Shown: positions 34,417-43,491 of the stretch, piece by piece
Position numbering within the stretch: the first letter of the stretch is position 1
How the letters are laid out: each line of letters opens with the position of its first letter
Position numbers and translations under genes: made by a program
Assembly: GCA_003612285.1 (NCBI GenBank)
Contig: RAYE01000036.1
Span: forward strand, 1 to 59,024
Length of the DNA stretch: 59,024 nucleotides
Direction of reading: 5' to 3'
Source of the DNA: a bacterium D16-51
Lineage (GTDB): Bacteria > Bacillota > Clostridia > Lachnospirales > Lachnospiraceae
The notes under the pieces: generated by a model
The model's input: the letters and a program-made list of their open reading frames with translations, nothing else
Told to the model about the DNA's origin: nothing
Databases searched by the model: none

Positions 34417-35049
34417 TTATTTTTTCTTCTCTTTCTTATAAGTCACGCCAACCTTTGCCGCATCATCTGCAGTAGTAAGCTGCCAGCCAACTATTTTCCA
34501 CTTATTCTGGCTGTCCCGGCGGCACATGAACTTCTCATAAACCTGTTTCCTGACATCATTTTCCCTAATCAGGCAGAACGTAATTATGGTAGCACACTCT
34601 TTCCCATCTAACTCTACAACATTAACCGTATCATTTGTCTGGACAATACAGACACTGCTGATAGCACGGCCTGCTTTCTTTTTGTCCTCCTTAAAATTTT
34701 TAAGCATTTCATCAAAAGAGTTTTCATCCTGCGCAAGCAATTCTTCATCATATAACAGCCGGAGCTGTTTTAATAGCCCCTCAAAATCAGAATCACTAAT
34801 CCCCCCTTCATTATACATGCAGCGGTTCAGCCTCCAGTACAATTTTAATACTTCTGTCGGCGTCTCAGGATATTTCAGTTCCAAATCCTTTGCCAGAAGC
34901 TTCCCCACTTCAGAACTTGGGAGCGCCTCCTCTTCCTGTGCTTCCTTCTCGGCCTGCCGGTTCATTGCAAAATAAACTCCTGTTATTGCGGCTGCTACCA
35001 CAATAATTGCCACAAACGCCCCTATGATTTTCTTTGTCATCTTATCCAT
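34417..35049 (-). CDS. Membrane-anchored protein of unknown function (DUF6715-like)
   Basis: This 210-residue protein has one N-terminal membrane helix (about 9-30), a Glu-rich linker (AEKEAQEEE) and an extracytoplasmic domain with LEYLPxT-like features (KYPETPTEVLKLYWRLNRCMYN). A predicted cystatin/NTF2-like strand part ends WKIVGWQLTT, before a Lys-rich end. Proteins of this type are conserved next to RNase Z and tsaD in Lachnospiraceae to my recollection; no function is known. GGAGGGAAAGAT precedes the ATG. Confidence 0.7.
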   Translation of the reverse strand: MDKMTKKIIGAFVAIIVVAAAITGVYFAMNRQAEKEAQEEEALPSSEVGKLLAKDLELKYPETPTEVLKLYWRLNRCMYNEGGISDSDFEGLLKQLRLLYDEELLAQDENSFDEMLKNFKEDKKKAGRAISSVCIVQTNDTVNVVELDGKECATIITFCLIRENDVRKQVYEKFMCRRDSQNKWKIVGWQLTTADDAAKVGVTYKKEKKK

Positions 35050-35093
35050 ATCTTTCCCTCCATTCCTGTATGTTCTCAACCTTTCATCCCAAA

Positions 35094-36005
35094 TTATTCC
35101 TCTGGGAACTCCAATGTGCAGCTTTTTCCATCTTTTCCTGGAAATACCTGCGGAAAAATCTTTCGAACCTGCCGTATATAATTCTCCGGCTGCAGCATCG
35201 AAGGGCTATAATGTGTCAGCCACAGTTCCTTTACCTTTGCCGCCTTTGCCACTTCTGCCGCCTCATAAAACGTCATATGTTTTTTTTCCGCCGCCTTTTC
35301 CTGCTTATCTTTCTCCCCATACATCCCTTCGCATATCAGCAGGTCAGAACCCACAGCATTTTCAACTAAACCCTGTGTCGGCCTGGTATCTGTGCAATAC
35401 GTTAATTTAATTCCCTGCCTTGCAGGCCCAATTACCATGTCAGGCGTATACACCCTTCCCTCCTGCTCTATTACCTCCCCCTTTTGCAAACGGCTCCATA
35501 ATTTCATCGGCACCTGATTTTCCTGTGCCTTTTCTACAAAAAACCTGCCTCCCCTTGGAACTGCTATGCTGTATCCATAACATACAACATTGTGGTTAAC
35601 GCGGAATGCCTTTAAATGGTATCCATTAATTTCTATCTCCTCTTCTGTTTTCTCCAGTTCATGGAAATGAATCGGAAATGGAAGCCCCGGCGCAATAATG
35701 CGCAAACTGTTTACCACCTTCTCTAACCCCTTTGGGCCAATCAGGGTAACCGGGCTTGTCTTATCTGAATTTCCCATAGAAAGCAGCAGACCCGGAAGTC
35801 CTCCAATGTGGTCTCCATGATAATGTGTAAAGCAGATTGTATCAATTGGATTCATGCTCCAGCCCTTTTGCCGGATTGCAACCTGCGTCCCTTCCCCACA
35901 GTCAATCAGAAGGCTGCTTCCGCCTAACCTTGCCATCATTGATGTCAGCCAACGCCCAGGAAGCGGCATCATGCCTCCCGTCCCCAACAAACACACATCT
36001 AACAT
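35094..36005 (-). CDS. rnz: Ribonuclease Z
   Basis: This is a 303-residue metallo-beta-lactamase fold protein with the zinc motif THYHGDHIGGLPGLL, an early GTGGMMP loop, a YCTDTRP-type strand (metal Asp) and a late WLTHYSPS (His). RNase Z removes the 3' trailer of tRNA precursors lacking an encoded CCA. This fits the tRNAs here, none of which encodes CCA. ATG 36005 is preferred because AAAGGA is ten bases upstream; ATG 36017 abuts the site. Confidence 0.93.
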   Translation of the reverse strand: MLDVCLLGTGGMMPLPGRWLTSMMARLGGSSLLIDCGEGTQVAIRQKGWSMNPIDTICFTHYHGDHIGGLPGLLLSMGNSDKTSPVTLIGPKGLEKVVNSLRIIAPGLPFPIHFHELEKTEEEIEINGYHLKAFRVNHNVVCYGYSIAVPRGGRFFVEKAQENQVPMKLWSRLQKGEVIEQEGRVYTPDMVIGPARQGIKLTYCTDTRPTQGLVENAVGSDLLICEGMYGEKDKQEKAAEKKHMTFYEAAEVAKAAKVKELWLTHYSPSMLQPENYIRQVRKIFPQVFPGKDGKSCTLEFPEE

Positions 36006-36055
36006 ATCTTTAAACATCCTTTCACGTTACAGCGCAATTTCCTATGATATAAAAA

Positions 36056-36080
36056 ATCGGTGATATATAATATCACCGAT
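36056..36080 (-). terminator. Terminator of the zinc-ribbon gene
   Basis: ATCGGTGATA pairs with TATCACCGAT; on the minus strand it runs into TTTTTTATA. It lies between the zinc-ribbon gene and rnz and implies rnz has its own promoter. Confidence 0.85.
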
Positions 36081-36120
36081 TAGTATAACACACTCTTATA
36101 TATTTTCCAAATATTTCCAC

Positions 36121-36342
36121 TTAAAGTTCCAATACCTCTGTTATTTCAGGAGGAATCACAAAGGACGAAACCATTTTATCATAGCAGTCTTCACACATAA
36201 TAAAAGAATGCAGCGTAACATCTTTTTGGGAAAAATATCCCCACTCTTTCTTTCCCTCAAAAACATCCTCCCTCAAGATATTATTTTCCATCTGTATCTT
36301 TTTACCACATGCATTGCAAAAAAGTTCTTTCCTCGCCCTCAT
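36121..36342 (-). CDS. Small zinc-ribbon protein
   Basis: This 73-residue protein has two CxxC pairs (CNAC near residue 9 and CEDC near residue 50), spaced as in a zinc ribbon, with a conserved-looking WGYFSQKD...LHSFIMCEDCYD core. It is a cytosolic protein of unknown role, probably a metal- or nucleic-acid-binding adaptor. GGAGGGACGGCAG precedes the ATG and a strong terminator follows, so it is monocistronic. Confidence 0.75.
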   Translation of the reverse strand: MRARKELFCNACGKKIQMENNILREDVFEGKKEWGYFSQKDVTLHSFIMCEDCYDKMVSSFVIPPEITEVLEL

Positions 36343-36497
36343 CTGCCGTCCCTCCGTTTCCTTTTCATACGGTATGCCCTCTGCCCCTTCTTTGCAGCTG
36401 CCAACACCTAAGAAGAGTATAACGGAAATCGCTCCATTTGTATAGTGGAAATGGCTGGAATAGAGACCAGCAGTATTTACTTGTCTTTACAATATCT

Positions 36498-38195
36498 TTA
36501 TATTTTCTGTACCATACACTCTTTTTTATAAAAACAAATTCCGTATTTCAGTATATCTGTATAACCTTCCGCGATAACCTCCCTGTCATAATGCAATTTT
36601 TCAATCTGCTCTAATGCATCCCTACAGCCCTCTTTCAGCCCATTTATACTGGCAGCCACTTTAAATTCAAAGATAATTGCCCGTCCTTTTCTTATCTTTT
36701 GTGTTTTCAGCAGCAAATCATATCTTCCAAGCCCACTTTCCCTGTTAGACTTTACAAGATATTTTCCATTATGTTTTAACAGCCCTGCAAAAAAGCCATG
36801 ATAATAGTCTTCCTTATATTCATAAAAACTTATGGTGTCAATAAGCTGCTCTGTAATTATATCAGATGCTTTTTCACAATCTCCGTCTTCAAATGCCCTG
36901 ATAAGCTCTGATAAATCCTTCTGCTGGATGCATTCTACAGACCATTCCCGTATATTATTTTCGTATATATAAGCAATTTCTTCGTTGGGGATTGCCATAG
37001 AAAAGTATATCTGCCGTTCGGTAAATTTTTTTCCCACAACTTTAAGATAACCTGTAAAAAACAAAAAATTCCACAGGTAATCTTGTGATTTATAAATTTC
37101 AGCATAAGTAATTTCTTCATATACAGGCTTTTCTATCATCCCGCCTGCAATAAGCTCTTCTATTTCCTGCTTTGCAATATCATCCGCATTCTCAATTAAT
37201 TCACGCACAATACTGTTAGAGGATGTATTTGACCAGTAAGGCCTTGGAAACTCCGTATTCCCATTAGCAATATCAAAGACATAGTTAATAAGGCTCCATG
37301 GATTATAGATTTCTGTATCCCCAAAAAGATAGCCTTCATACCAGTTTTTCACTTCATCTCTTCTTTGCATTATGCCATATTCGCTGAGAAAAGCATCCAC
37401 TTCCTGCTGCGTAAAACCAAAATATTCTGCAAAACTGCCATCTAATACTGATACTACTTTTAAATTATTAAGGCCGGTAAAAATACTCTCCCGGCTAATC
37501 TGAAGGCATCCTGTCACAACAGCAAACTCCAGGCTTTCATTTGTTTTAAGGGCAGATTCAAACAAAGAACGGATAAAAGAGGCCATTTCACTGTAAAACC
37601 CTTCAAAATATGCATTCTCAAGCGGCACATCATATTCATCAAAAAGTATAATTACTTTCTGTTTGTGGTATTTTTCAAGACACTCCGATAAAAATGCAAT
37701 AGCTCTGGCAAAAGCGCTGCAATCCGCCGTCCTATCCAATACTGAATTATATATTTTTTTATATTCTTCCGAAATACATTTGCTTTCCAGCACATAGCTA
37801 TGCCTGCTGTATTCTTTCAAAATTTCATACACCAGGCTTCCATAGGCCATCTCATATGTTGGCTGCTTGGCTGATTTTAGGGATAGAAATATTACCGGAT
37901 ACTTCCCCATATGCTGCAGGTATTTCTCCCCTGCCTCCATAATTTTTTTCCCCTGGAAATATATAGAATTATCCGCCACTGTGCCATCTGAAAGAATCTC
38001 TTTTTCAAAAAAAGTTTTTATCATGCTTTGTGCCAGTGTTTTCCCAAAACGTCTTGGCCTAGTAAACAGCACTGTATTAATTTCCTGGTCCAGGAGCTCC
38101 CTTATCAGCAGAGTTTTATCTATATAATAATACCCATTGTCCACCATTTTTTTATAAAATTCAACCCCAATAGGGATTGGACTGCGATGTTCCAT
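36498..38195 (-). CDS. AAA-ATPase-like and PD-(D/E)XK nuclease-like protein
   Basis: This 565-residue protein has an N-terminal AAA-ATPase-like domain (about 5-270), whose P loop reads TRPRRFGKTL and Walker B VIILFDEYDVPL. The C-terminal PDDEXK_9 domain (about 445-560) has GRYDLLL and AIIFEFK, the nuclease-like Asp and Glu-x-Lys. The family is abundant and multicopy in gut Clostridia and Bacteroidetes. Its role is not known, though mobile or defence-related behaviour has been suggested. It starts after GAGGAGG. It sits between rimI and the zinc-ribbon gene, inside what is otherwise the t6A gene cluster. Confidence 0.9.
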   Translation of the reverse strand: MEHRSPIPIGVEFYKKMVDNGYYYIDKTLLIRELLDQEINTVLFTRPRRFGKTLAQSMIKTFFEKEILSDGTVADNSIYFQGKKIMEAGEKYLQHMGKYPVIFLSLKSAKQPTYEMAYGSLVYEILKEYSRHSYVLESKCISEEYKKIYNSVLDRTADCSAFARAIAFLSECLEKYHKQKVIILFDEYDVPLENAYFEGFYSEMASFIRSLFESALKTNESLEFAVVTGCLQISRESIFTGLNNLKVVSVLDGSFAEYFGFTQQEVDAFLSEYGIMQRRDEVKNWYEGYLFGDTEIYNPWSLINYVFDIANGNTEFPRPYWSNTSSNSIVRELIENADDIAKQEIEELIAGGMIEKPVYEEITYAEIYKSQDYLWNFLFFTGYLKVVGKKFTERQIYFSMAIPNEEIAYIYENNIREWSVECIQQKDLSELIRAFEDGDCEKASDIITEQLIDTISFYEYKEDYYHGFFAGLLKHNGKYLVKSNRESGLGRYDLLLKTQKIRKGRAIIFEFKVAASINGLKEGCRDALEQIEKLHYDREVIAEGYTDILKYGICFYKKECMVQKI

Positions 38196-38211
38196 ACAAA
38201 GACGCCTCCTC

Positions 38212-38655
38212 TTATCCTCCTGCTATTCCATACCGCATTACTATAGCATCTTCTGTGGGGGCATGGTAATACCCCTTCCGTATGCCCACTTTTTGAAATC
38301 CAAGCTTTTCATACAGGGTAAATGCCGCCAGATTACTTTCCCGTACCTCCAAAAATATTTCTTCTGCCCCTCTTCCGGCCGCTATATGGATAGCTTTTTC
38401 CAGAAGTTTCCTGCCAACCCCCTGCCTGCGACAGGAAGGCCGCACTGCCATATTACACAAATCCCCGGTCTCAGAAGAAAGCCAGATGCCACAATAACCG
38501 ATAATCCCCATATTATCCTCTGCCACTAAATAAATCGTATATTCTGACTGCAAGGCATCCTGAAAGCTTTTTTTACTCCAGGGTTTTGAAAAAATTTCCC
38601 GCTCAAGCGCTGCTGCTGCATCAACATCCCGCCCCTGCATCTGACGTATCACCAC
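38212..38655 (-). CDS. rimI: Ribosomal protein S18-alanine N-acetyltransferase RimI
   Basis: RimI is a 147-residue GNAT acetyltransferase. Acetyl-CoA motif RRQGVGRKLLEKAI, GYCGIWL and LEVRESNLAAFTLYEKLGF are typical of RimI. The start is GTG 38655, six bases after GGAGG inside the end of tsaB; the longer frame to 38754 would overlap tsaB by more than 130 bases. The tsaE-tsaB-rimI order is the usual one in Firmicutes. Confidence 0.9.
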   Translation of the reverse strand: MVIRQMQGRDVDAAAALEREIFSKPWSKKSFQDALQSEYTIYLVAEDNMGIIGYCGIWLSSETGDLCNMAVRPSCRRQGVGRKLLEKAIHIAAGRGAEEIFLEVRESNLAAFTLYEKLGFQKVGIRKGYYHAPTEDAIVMRYGIAGG

Positions 38656-39385
38656 CGTTTCCCTCCATCCTGGCACTGTTTTCCAGAAGCCGTTCCGCCC
38701 GCTCCCTTTCCGCCTGGGACTGGCGCAGGTAAACAGGCACATGCTCTTTCGCATCCATCCCTTTTCCCTGCTGCAGGTAAACAGCGCCTAAAGCTGCAAC
38801 AGCTGCTGCACTCTGCCTGTTTAAATGCAGCGGTGCAATATCAAATGCTGCAATTGTTTCCTTTTGCAGCGTTTCTTTGTAAACTGCCGTCCCATCCCCC
38901 AGATAATGCACCTTTTCGCCCAATTCATTAACCTTTTGGATTACCTCTGATATATCAGCCGCTGTCTGATCCAAAATGCATTCCAGCGCCCCATCCGCCC
39001 CAAAACGGTATATCCCTGCATACACTTGGTTTCTCCTGGCGTCCATAAGCGGGCAGATTACCCCGTCTGCATATGCAAGACGGTATGCAAGCCCTTCTAA
39101 CGTCGGCACTGGAACTACAGGTTTCCCCAGTGCAAGCGCCATCCCTTTTGCCGTCGACGAACCAATCCTAAGCCCTGTAAACGACCCCGGTCCCGCGGAC
39201 ACTGCAATGCCGTCAAGCTCTTCCAGCCCAATCCCCGACATGGCAGCCGCCTGGTCAATCATTGGCAGAAGTGTCTGTGAATGTGTCTGCTTATTATTTA
39301 CCGTGAACTCTGAAACAAGTATATCATCTGCCACAATGGCAGCCGATGCAACCAGCCCAGAACTGTCTATCCCTAAAATTTTCAT
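38621..39385 (-). CDS. tsaB: tRNA threonylcarbamoyladenosine biosynthesis protein TsaB
   Basis: This 254-residue protein begins MKILGIDSSGLVASAAIV and has the NNKQTHSQTLLPMID segment and VSAGPGSFTGLRIG loop of the TsaB/YeaZ branch of the ASKHA fold. It is the non-catalytic partner of TsaD. The stretch after about residue 215 (RQSQAERERAERLLEN) is a longer C-terminal tail than in E. coli. Its ATG overlaps the tsaE stop (ATGA), and its end overlaps the rimI start. Confidence 0.95.
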   Translation of the reverse strand: MKILGIDSSGLVASAAIVADDILVSEFTVNNKQTHSQTLLPMIDQAAAMSGIGLEELDGIAVSAGPGSFTGLRIGSSTAKGMALALGKPVVPVPTLEGLAYRLAYADGVICPLMDARRNQVYAGIYRFGADGALECILDQTAADISEVIQKVNELGEKVHYLGDGTAVYKETLQKETIAAFDIAPLHLNRQSAAAVAALGAVYLQQGKGMDAKEHVPVYLRQSQAERERAERLLENSARMEGNGGDTSDAGAGC

Positions 39386-39825
39386 ACTATGTCCATTCCT
39401 TCTATTACAATTTTCCGATAATCAAAACCCTTTTCCAGATTTTTTGCAACGGTCACCGTAACCGCTTTATCCGGAAGGATTTCCTGTATCTGCCCTGCCC
39501 ACTCAATCAGGCAGACCCCATCCCCATAAAAGTAGTCTTCATATCCAATCTCTTCCATCTCTTCTATATCTGCAATCCGGTATACATCAAAATGATAAAA
39601 AGGAAGCCTTCCCCCTTCATATACCTGCAGTATTGTAAAAGTAGGGCTTGAAATCGGCTCTGCTATACCAAGCCCCTCACCAATCCCTTTCGAAAAAACA
39701 GTTTTCCCAACCCCCAAATCACCATTTAGCAAAATAACATCCCCTGCTTTGCATGACTTCCCAAGCCTGCTGCCAAGCAGCAAAGTTTCCTTTGCAGACC
39801 AGCTTTCATATATCTTTTTACTCAC
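39382..39825 (-). CDS. tsaE: tRNA threonylcarbamoyladenosine biosynthesis ATPase TsaE
   Basis: TsaE is 147 residues. P-loop GDLGVGKTVFSKGI, EPISSPTFTIL, and the YHFDVYRI and LIEWAGQI strands are diagnostic of TsaE. It is the ATPase that resets the TsaBD complex. It starts with GTG after AGGGGACAGG and overlaps the upstream gene by eight bases. Confidence 0.95.
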   Translation of the reverse strand: MSKKIYESWSAKETLLLGSRLGKSCKAGDVILLNGDLGVGKTVFSKGIGEGLGIAEPISSPTFTILQVYEGGRLPFYHFDVYRIADIEEMEEIGYEDYFYGDGVCLIEWAGQIQEILPDKAVTVTVAKNLEKGFDYRKIVIEGMDIV

Positions 39826-40357
39826 GGCCTGTCCCCTCCCCTGCTATTTCCTCTTCCTCTGGAACATAATCTTTATATTTCTCCATCTGCTCCCTGATAA
39901 ACGCGCAAATTTCGTTATATTTCCCCCTGCACTGCCCCTCTGGGAAAATGAATGCCCGTACAGGAGACATATACAGATAAACTCCCTTTTTTGCATAAAC
40001 GGCCCTGCGTATGTCATACCATTTCACCTGTACTTCCTGCCCATCCTGGCTGACACAGATTCCATCCTCCGACAAAGTATAATGAAGCGCTGCATTAATA
40101 TTTTCACTCCTTTTAATCTGCATCTTGCATTTTGCATACAGCATCAACGGCTGGATTACCGTAAATAAAGAAGCAACAAAAACCAACAATAAACTCGTTG
40201 TCAGCGAAAAACTGCCAAGCGTCGCCAGACAGGCAAATAAAGCCGCAAAACTGATAAACAGGCTGAAAATCCCCGAAATGCTGCAATATGTATGGCGCAT
40301 CGTAAAAGAAAACAGCTCTCCTGTCTGCAGTGTTACATCAAAATCAATATCCTTCAT
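39818..40357 (-). CDS. YcxB-like membrane protein
   Basis: This 179-residue protein has two membrane helices close together (about 27-48 and 55-75) and a C-terminal YcxB-like domain (about 95-150) with SEDGICVSQDGQEVQVKWYDIRRAVYAKKGVYLYM. The family function is unknown. It starts at MKDIDF after AAAGGATGGAATGAT; the longer frame runs into a repeat. It is the first gene of the run ycxB-like, tsaE, tsaB, rimI. Confidence 0.75.
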   Translation of the reverse strand: MKDIDFDVTLQTGELFSFTMRHTYCSISGIFSLFISFAALFACLATLGSFSLTTSLLLVFVASLFTVIQPLMLYAKCKMQIKRSENINAALHYTLSEDGICVSQDGQEVQVKWYDIRRAVYAKKGVYLYMSPVRAFIFPEGQCRGKYNEICAFIREQMEKYKDYVPEEEEIAGEGTGRE

Positions 40358-40375
40358 ATCATTCCATCCTTTTTT

Positions 40376-40569
40376 GTTACTATTCACGGCCATTCTAAAC
40401 ATCATGCGTAAAACCAGCCGGCTATGCCGTCTGTCACTGCAAAATCAGCAGCTTATGTTTTACTTCTGTTGTTTAGAACAGCCTGCACACAACATATAGA
40501 AAGCAAGCATCCTCTTACGTGCAGGCACGACGAGTCAGCTTGTTTTCTACATGTTCCGTGAATAGTATC
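40376..40569. mobile_element. MITE-like element with foldback-family ends, about 194 bp
   Basis: The left end GTTACTATTCACGGCCAT (from 40376) faces the inverted right end CCGTGAATAGTATC (to 40569). Inside, GCCTGCAC and GTGCAGGC form another stem (40480-40526). No gene is present. A further solitary end (GTTACTATTTACGGCCAG) lies at 40649-40666. The element fills the divergent region between the YcxB-like and RelA/SpoT-domain genes. Confidence 0.7.
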
Positions 40570-40778
40570 CTTTTTTTATTTATTATATCAAAAGAAATAA
40601 AAAAAACAATATACGAACCTGCCTGTTTTATGGTATGATAACTATATTGTTACTATTTACGGCCAGTTTTACGCATCATGCATAAAAGAGCTGTAAAAAA
40701 GTTATATGATAATTAACTGTAAGTAAATTTCAAGTTAATTATTTACAATATCCTAAGTGTTGTATAAGGGGGCCGCCT

Positions 40779-42875
40779 ATGGAAAATTTTAAAACAAATA
40801 TGTATTTGCCACACTCTTCCCTGACAGCGCAGAATGAACGGACACCATCAAAAGCATTAGCCGCACAAAGCGGGGAGGAACGGTCAGATGCCCTGAACGC
40901 CATCCAGGATGAAGAAGAGCGTACGGAAGCTCTTGTCGCGATTCAGAATGAGGCCGAACAAACAAAATCCATTACCAGACAGAAGAACGAAACAATATCT
41001 CCGGAAGAATTATCTTCCCGCCAAAATGAAATAGAACAATTAAAAGAAAAAATTGAAGAAGAACTGGACTTTGAAAAGCTTACTGAACTATGTGAGCATT
41101 TAAGGAACGCCGTCCGTGGAATCCTAAATTCATGCGGCATGTATTTTCGGATTTTTTCCAGGGTAAAGTCCGTCCAGTCAATTGCTGAAAAAATTAACCG
41201 CGGCAAATATGGCTCAGAAGAGAACCCCAAAAAAATACAGGATCTTCTGGGTCTGCGTGTCGTGCTTTATTACTATGATGACTTAAGTATCTGCCGGGAT
41301 ATTATGGAAAGGACATTCCAAATGCTGGATGACTGGTCGCGCCCAAAATACAACGCAGACGAATTTCGGGCAACAAAAATCAACGGTGTTTTCCGTTTTC
41401 CACAGGAATATTTTGCCCTCTATAAAAAAAATTTATGGAAGCTTCCTATAGACACTACTTTTGAAATCCAATTCCGTACTGTATTTTTTGAAGGCTGGCA
41501 CGAAATTGAACATGACATGCGGTACAAAAGCATCCTGTCCGATGATGAATTCTGGAAAGGCAGCGAAGAACTTTCCCGCATTTTAAACTGCATCCTTGCA
41601 AACCTTGAGCTAAGCGACTGGTCCTTAGTCCAGCTTTTTGACCAGCTTTCCTACAACCACTATAAACGTGCAAATTGGGAACTTATGTTAAAAAGCAAAT
41701 ATCGGATTAAAATGAGCGGCAGCGACACTTTGGATAACCGGATTCTTGAAATATTTGACCGGGACCGGGAAATCGCCAAACAATTTTTTAAAGCTTCCCG
41801 CAGACGCCTGATCTATGAACTCCTGAAACTGGACACCCCTCATATCAGCTATAACCTGATTATACAGCTAATTAATGACAGCGTCGTCCACAATGAGGAA
41901 ATCAGCCAAATCTGCAAAACACTGACTTTGGGACGGGATGACAAAGTCTATCAGAAAAGCACAGCTGCCCGTTTGGAATCCCATCTCCTGTTCCAGTTAG
42001 AGCAGCCGCTCCTCCATAAGCCTTCCCGTATGTTGGAAACGGAGTTTAACAGCTCTGCGATGATTTTATACAAATGGGCGCGTTTTAAACTAAACCCAGT
42101 ATTTGAAGATATTCCGCCGGTGCTATGCTCTTATAAAAACCACCTGCCCGGTTATCAGCTGGAAATCAAATTCCAGCCTGACAGCCTCTCATTCCAGATG
42201 AAAATGCATTATATCGACTCTAAATCTGTGGGAACACTTTGGCATGTCCATTCTTCCATTGCATTGTTTGATGATGAAAAACTGCATTTTTATCACATGA
42301 CTTCCTGCGATATGCCAAGAGGAGTATCCCAGCAGTCAAATTTCTGCCGCCCTTCCTTTTTACCGGACTTATCCCATAAGGTCGGAATTACAGACGTTGA
42401 ACGGCTCAATAACAAGGCGCAATTTGTCGCAAGCTCCGAGCAATTCAGGAAATTCACAGCACTGGTAAACTCCAAAGAACGCCGTCTTCCTGTAATTGCA
42501 ATTGTACAACATACCTCCGACGCACCGGAAGGAAGGGCAGCATCCTTCCATGACTATGATATGAATACGTTCACGATTAATGGCACGCGCCTTGCAAAAG
42601 TCATTGGGCATTACTCCCATGTCTATATGGTGGACTACAGCCTGACAGACGCGTTTGGCCATGTTTTTGAGATAAAAAGTGAAAATGCCCTTGGCTGTAT
42701 CTGCATTTTCTGGCCAGACTACTATAACCGGGAAAATGAGCTTTTTACCCGAAAAATGGTAATTGACACACAGTTTGACTTTAACCGTTTTGCTTTCCAC
42801 GATGAAAACATCTATGAAAAAGCATTCCGCCACAAACTGGTACAGATCATAAAAAATGACAATGTAAGCCACTAA
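40779..42875 (+). CDS. Large RelA/SpoT-domain protein (putative nucleotide pyrophosphokinase)
   Basis: In this 698-residue protein, residues 25-63 are three degenerate 13-residue repeats (ALAAQSGEERSD, ALNAIQDEEERTE, ALVAIQNEAEQTK). A coiled coil follows, then a RelA_SpoT synthetase domain (about 128-250) with RVKSVQSIAEKI, DLLGLRVV (Asp155), DEFRATKINGVFR, EIQFRT (Glu229) and EGWHEIEHDMRYK. There is no HD hydrolase, TGS or ACT domain. The C-terminal 430 residues are unrecognised. It would make (p)ppGpp or a related alarmone, but could also be a toxin-type synthetase. AAGGGGG precedes the ATG. Confidence 0.85.
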   Translation: MENFKTNMYLPHSSLTAQNERTPSKALAAQSGEERSDALNAIQDEEERTEALVAIQNEAEQTKSITRQKNETISPEELSSRQNEIEQLKEKIEEELDFEKLTELCEHLRNAVRGILNSCGMYFRIFSRVKSVQSIAEKINRGKYGSEENPKKIQDLLGLRVVLYYYDDLSICRDIMERTFQMLDDWSRPKYNADEFRATKINGVFRFPQEYFALYKKNLWKLPIDTTFEIQFRTVFFEGWHEIEHDMRYKSILSDDEFWKGSEELSRILNCILANLELSDWSLVQLFDQLSYNHYKRANWELMLKSKYRIKMSGSDTLDNRILEIFDRDREIAKQFFKASRRRLIYELLKLDTPHISYNLIIQLINDSVVHNEEISQICKTLTLGRDDKVYQKSTAARLESHLLFQLEQPLLHKPSRMLETEFNSSAMILYKWARFKLNPVFEDIPPVLCSYKNHLPGYQLEIKFQPDSLSFQMKMHYIDSKSVGTLWHVHSSIALFDDEKLHFYHMTSCDMPRGVSQQSNFCRPSFLPDLSHKVGITDVERLNNKAQFVASSEQFRKFTALVNSKERRLPVIAIVQHTSDAPEGRAASFHDYDMNTFTINGTRLAKVIGHYSHVYMVDYSLTDAFGHVFEIKSENALGCICIFWPDYYNRENELFTRKMVIDTQFDFNRFAFHDENIYEKAFRHKLVQIIKNDNVSH

Positions 42876-42922
42876 GACTTGAGCCTGCCAATGCCCACCA
42901 CATTAAGAAAGGAAAGGATATT

Positions 42923-43477
42923 ATGGGATTCACAGCAGCGGAATCTATAAAAGATGAGAAAATAAACGGCGAAATTTACAATATGTCACCCGCTCCCGGA
43001 TACCGGCATGGGATTGTGAATAATAACATCAATACCATCATAAAATACGGCCTTAAAAACAGTTTATGCCTCGTATTTATGGAAAACCTGGATTTTAAAT
43101 ACCATCCAGAAGAAAACGACGACTATGTCTGCCCCGATATTATGGTTATCTGCGATAAACAAAAATTACGGGGCAGCACATATAGCGGCGTCCCAAAATT
43201 TATTGCCGAAACATTAAGCCCGTCAACAGCCAAAAGGGATAAAACAGTAAAAAAAGCCATTTATGAAAATGCCGGCGTGGAAGAATACTGGATTGTCTCT
43301 CCACAAGGCTCTGTTGAAATCTATTATCTGGAAAACGGAAAATATGAAATGCAGCAAAGCTACATGCTTGAAAAAGATAAAGAAGATGAACACTACAACG
43401 CAGAGACTGTCATCCGATTACGGGCATTTCCACATATTAAAATGGAATTGCAGGATATTTTTGAAAATATAGATTAA
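42923..43477 (+). CDS. Uma2-family (DUF820) endonuclease-like protein, copy 1
   Basis: This 184-residue protein is a PD-(D/E)XK fold of the Uma2 type: INGEIYNMSPAPGYRHG, CPDIMVICDKQKL, VPKFIAETLSPSTAKRD and NAGVEEYWIVSP. The N-terminus is shorter than in the neighbouring copy. The family is numerous in cyanobacteria and gut Clostridia and thought to derive from restriction-type nucleases; its role is unknown. AAAGGAAAGG precedes the ATG. It lies 48 bases after the RelA/SpoT-domain gene. Confidence 0.88.
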   Translation: MGFTAAESIKDEKINGEIYNMSPAPGYRHGIVNNNINTIIKYGLKNSLCLVFMENLDFKYHPEENDDYVCPDIMVICDKQKLRGSTYSGVPKFIAETLSPSTAKRDKTVKKAIYENAGVEEYWIVSPQGSVEIYYLENGKYEMQQSYMLEKDKEDEHYNAETVIRLRAFPHIKMELQDIFENID

Positions 43478-43491
43478 AAGGAGATGCCACT

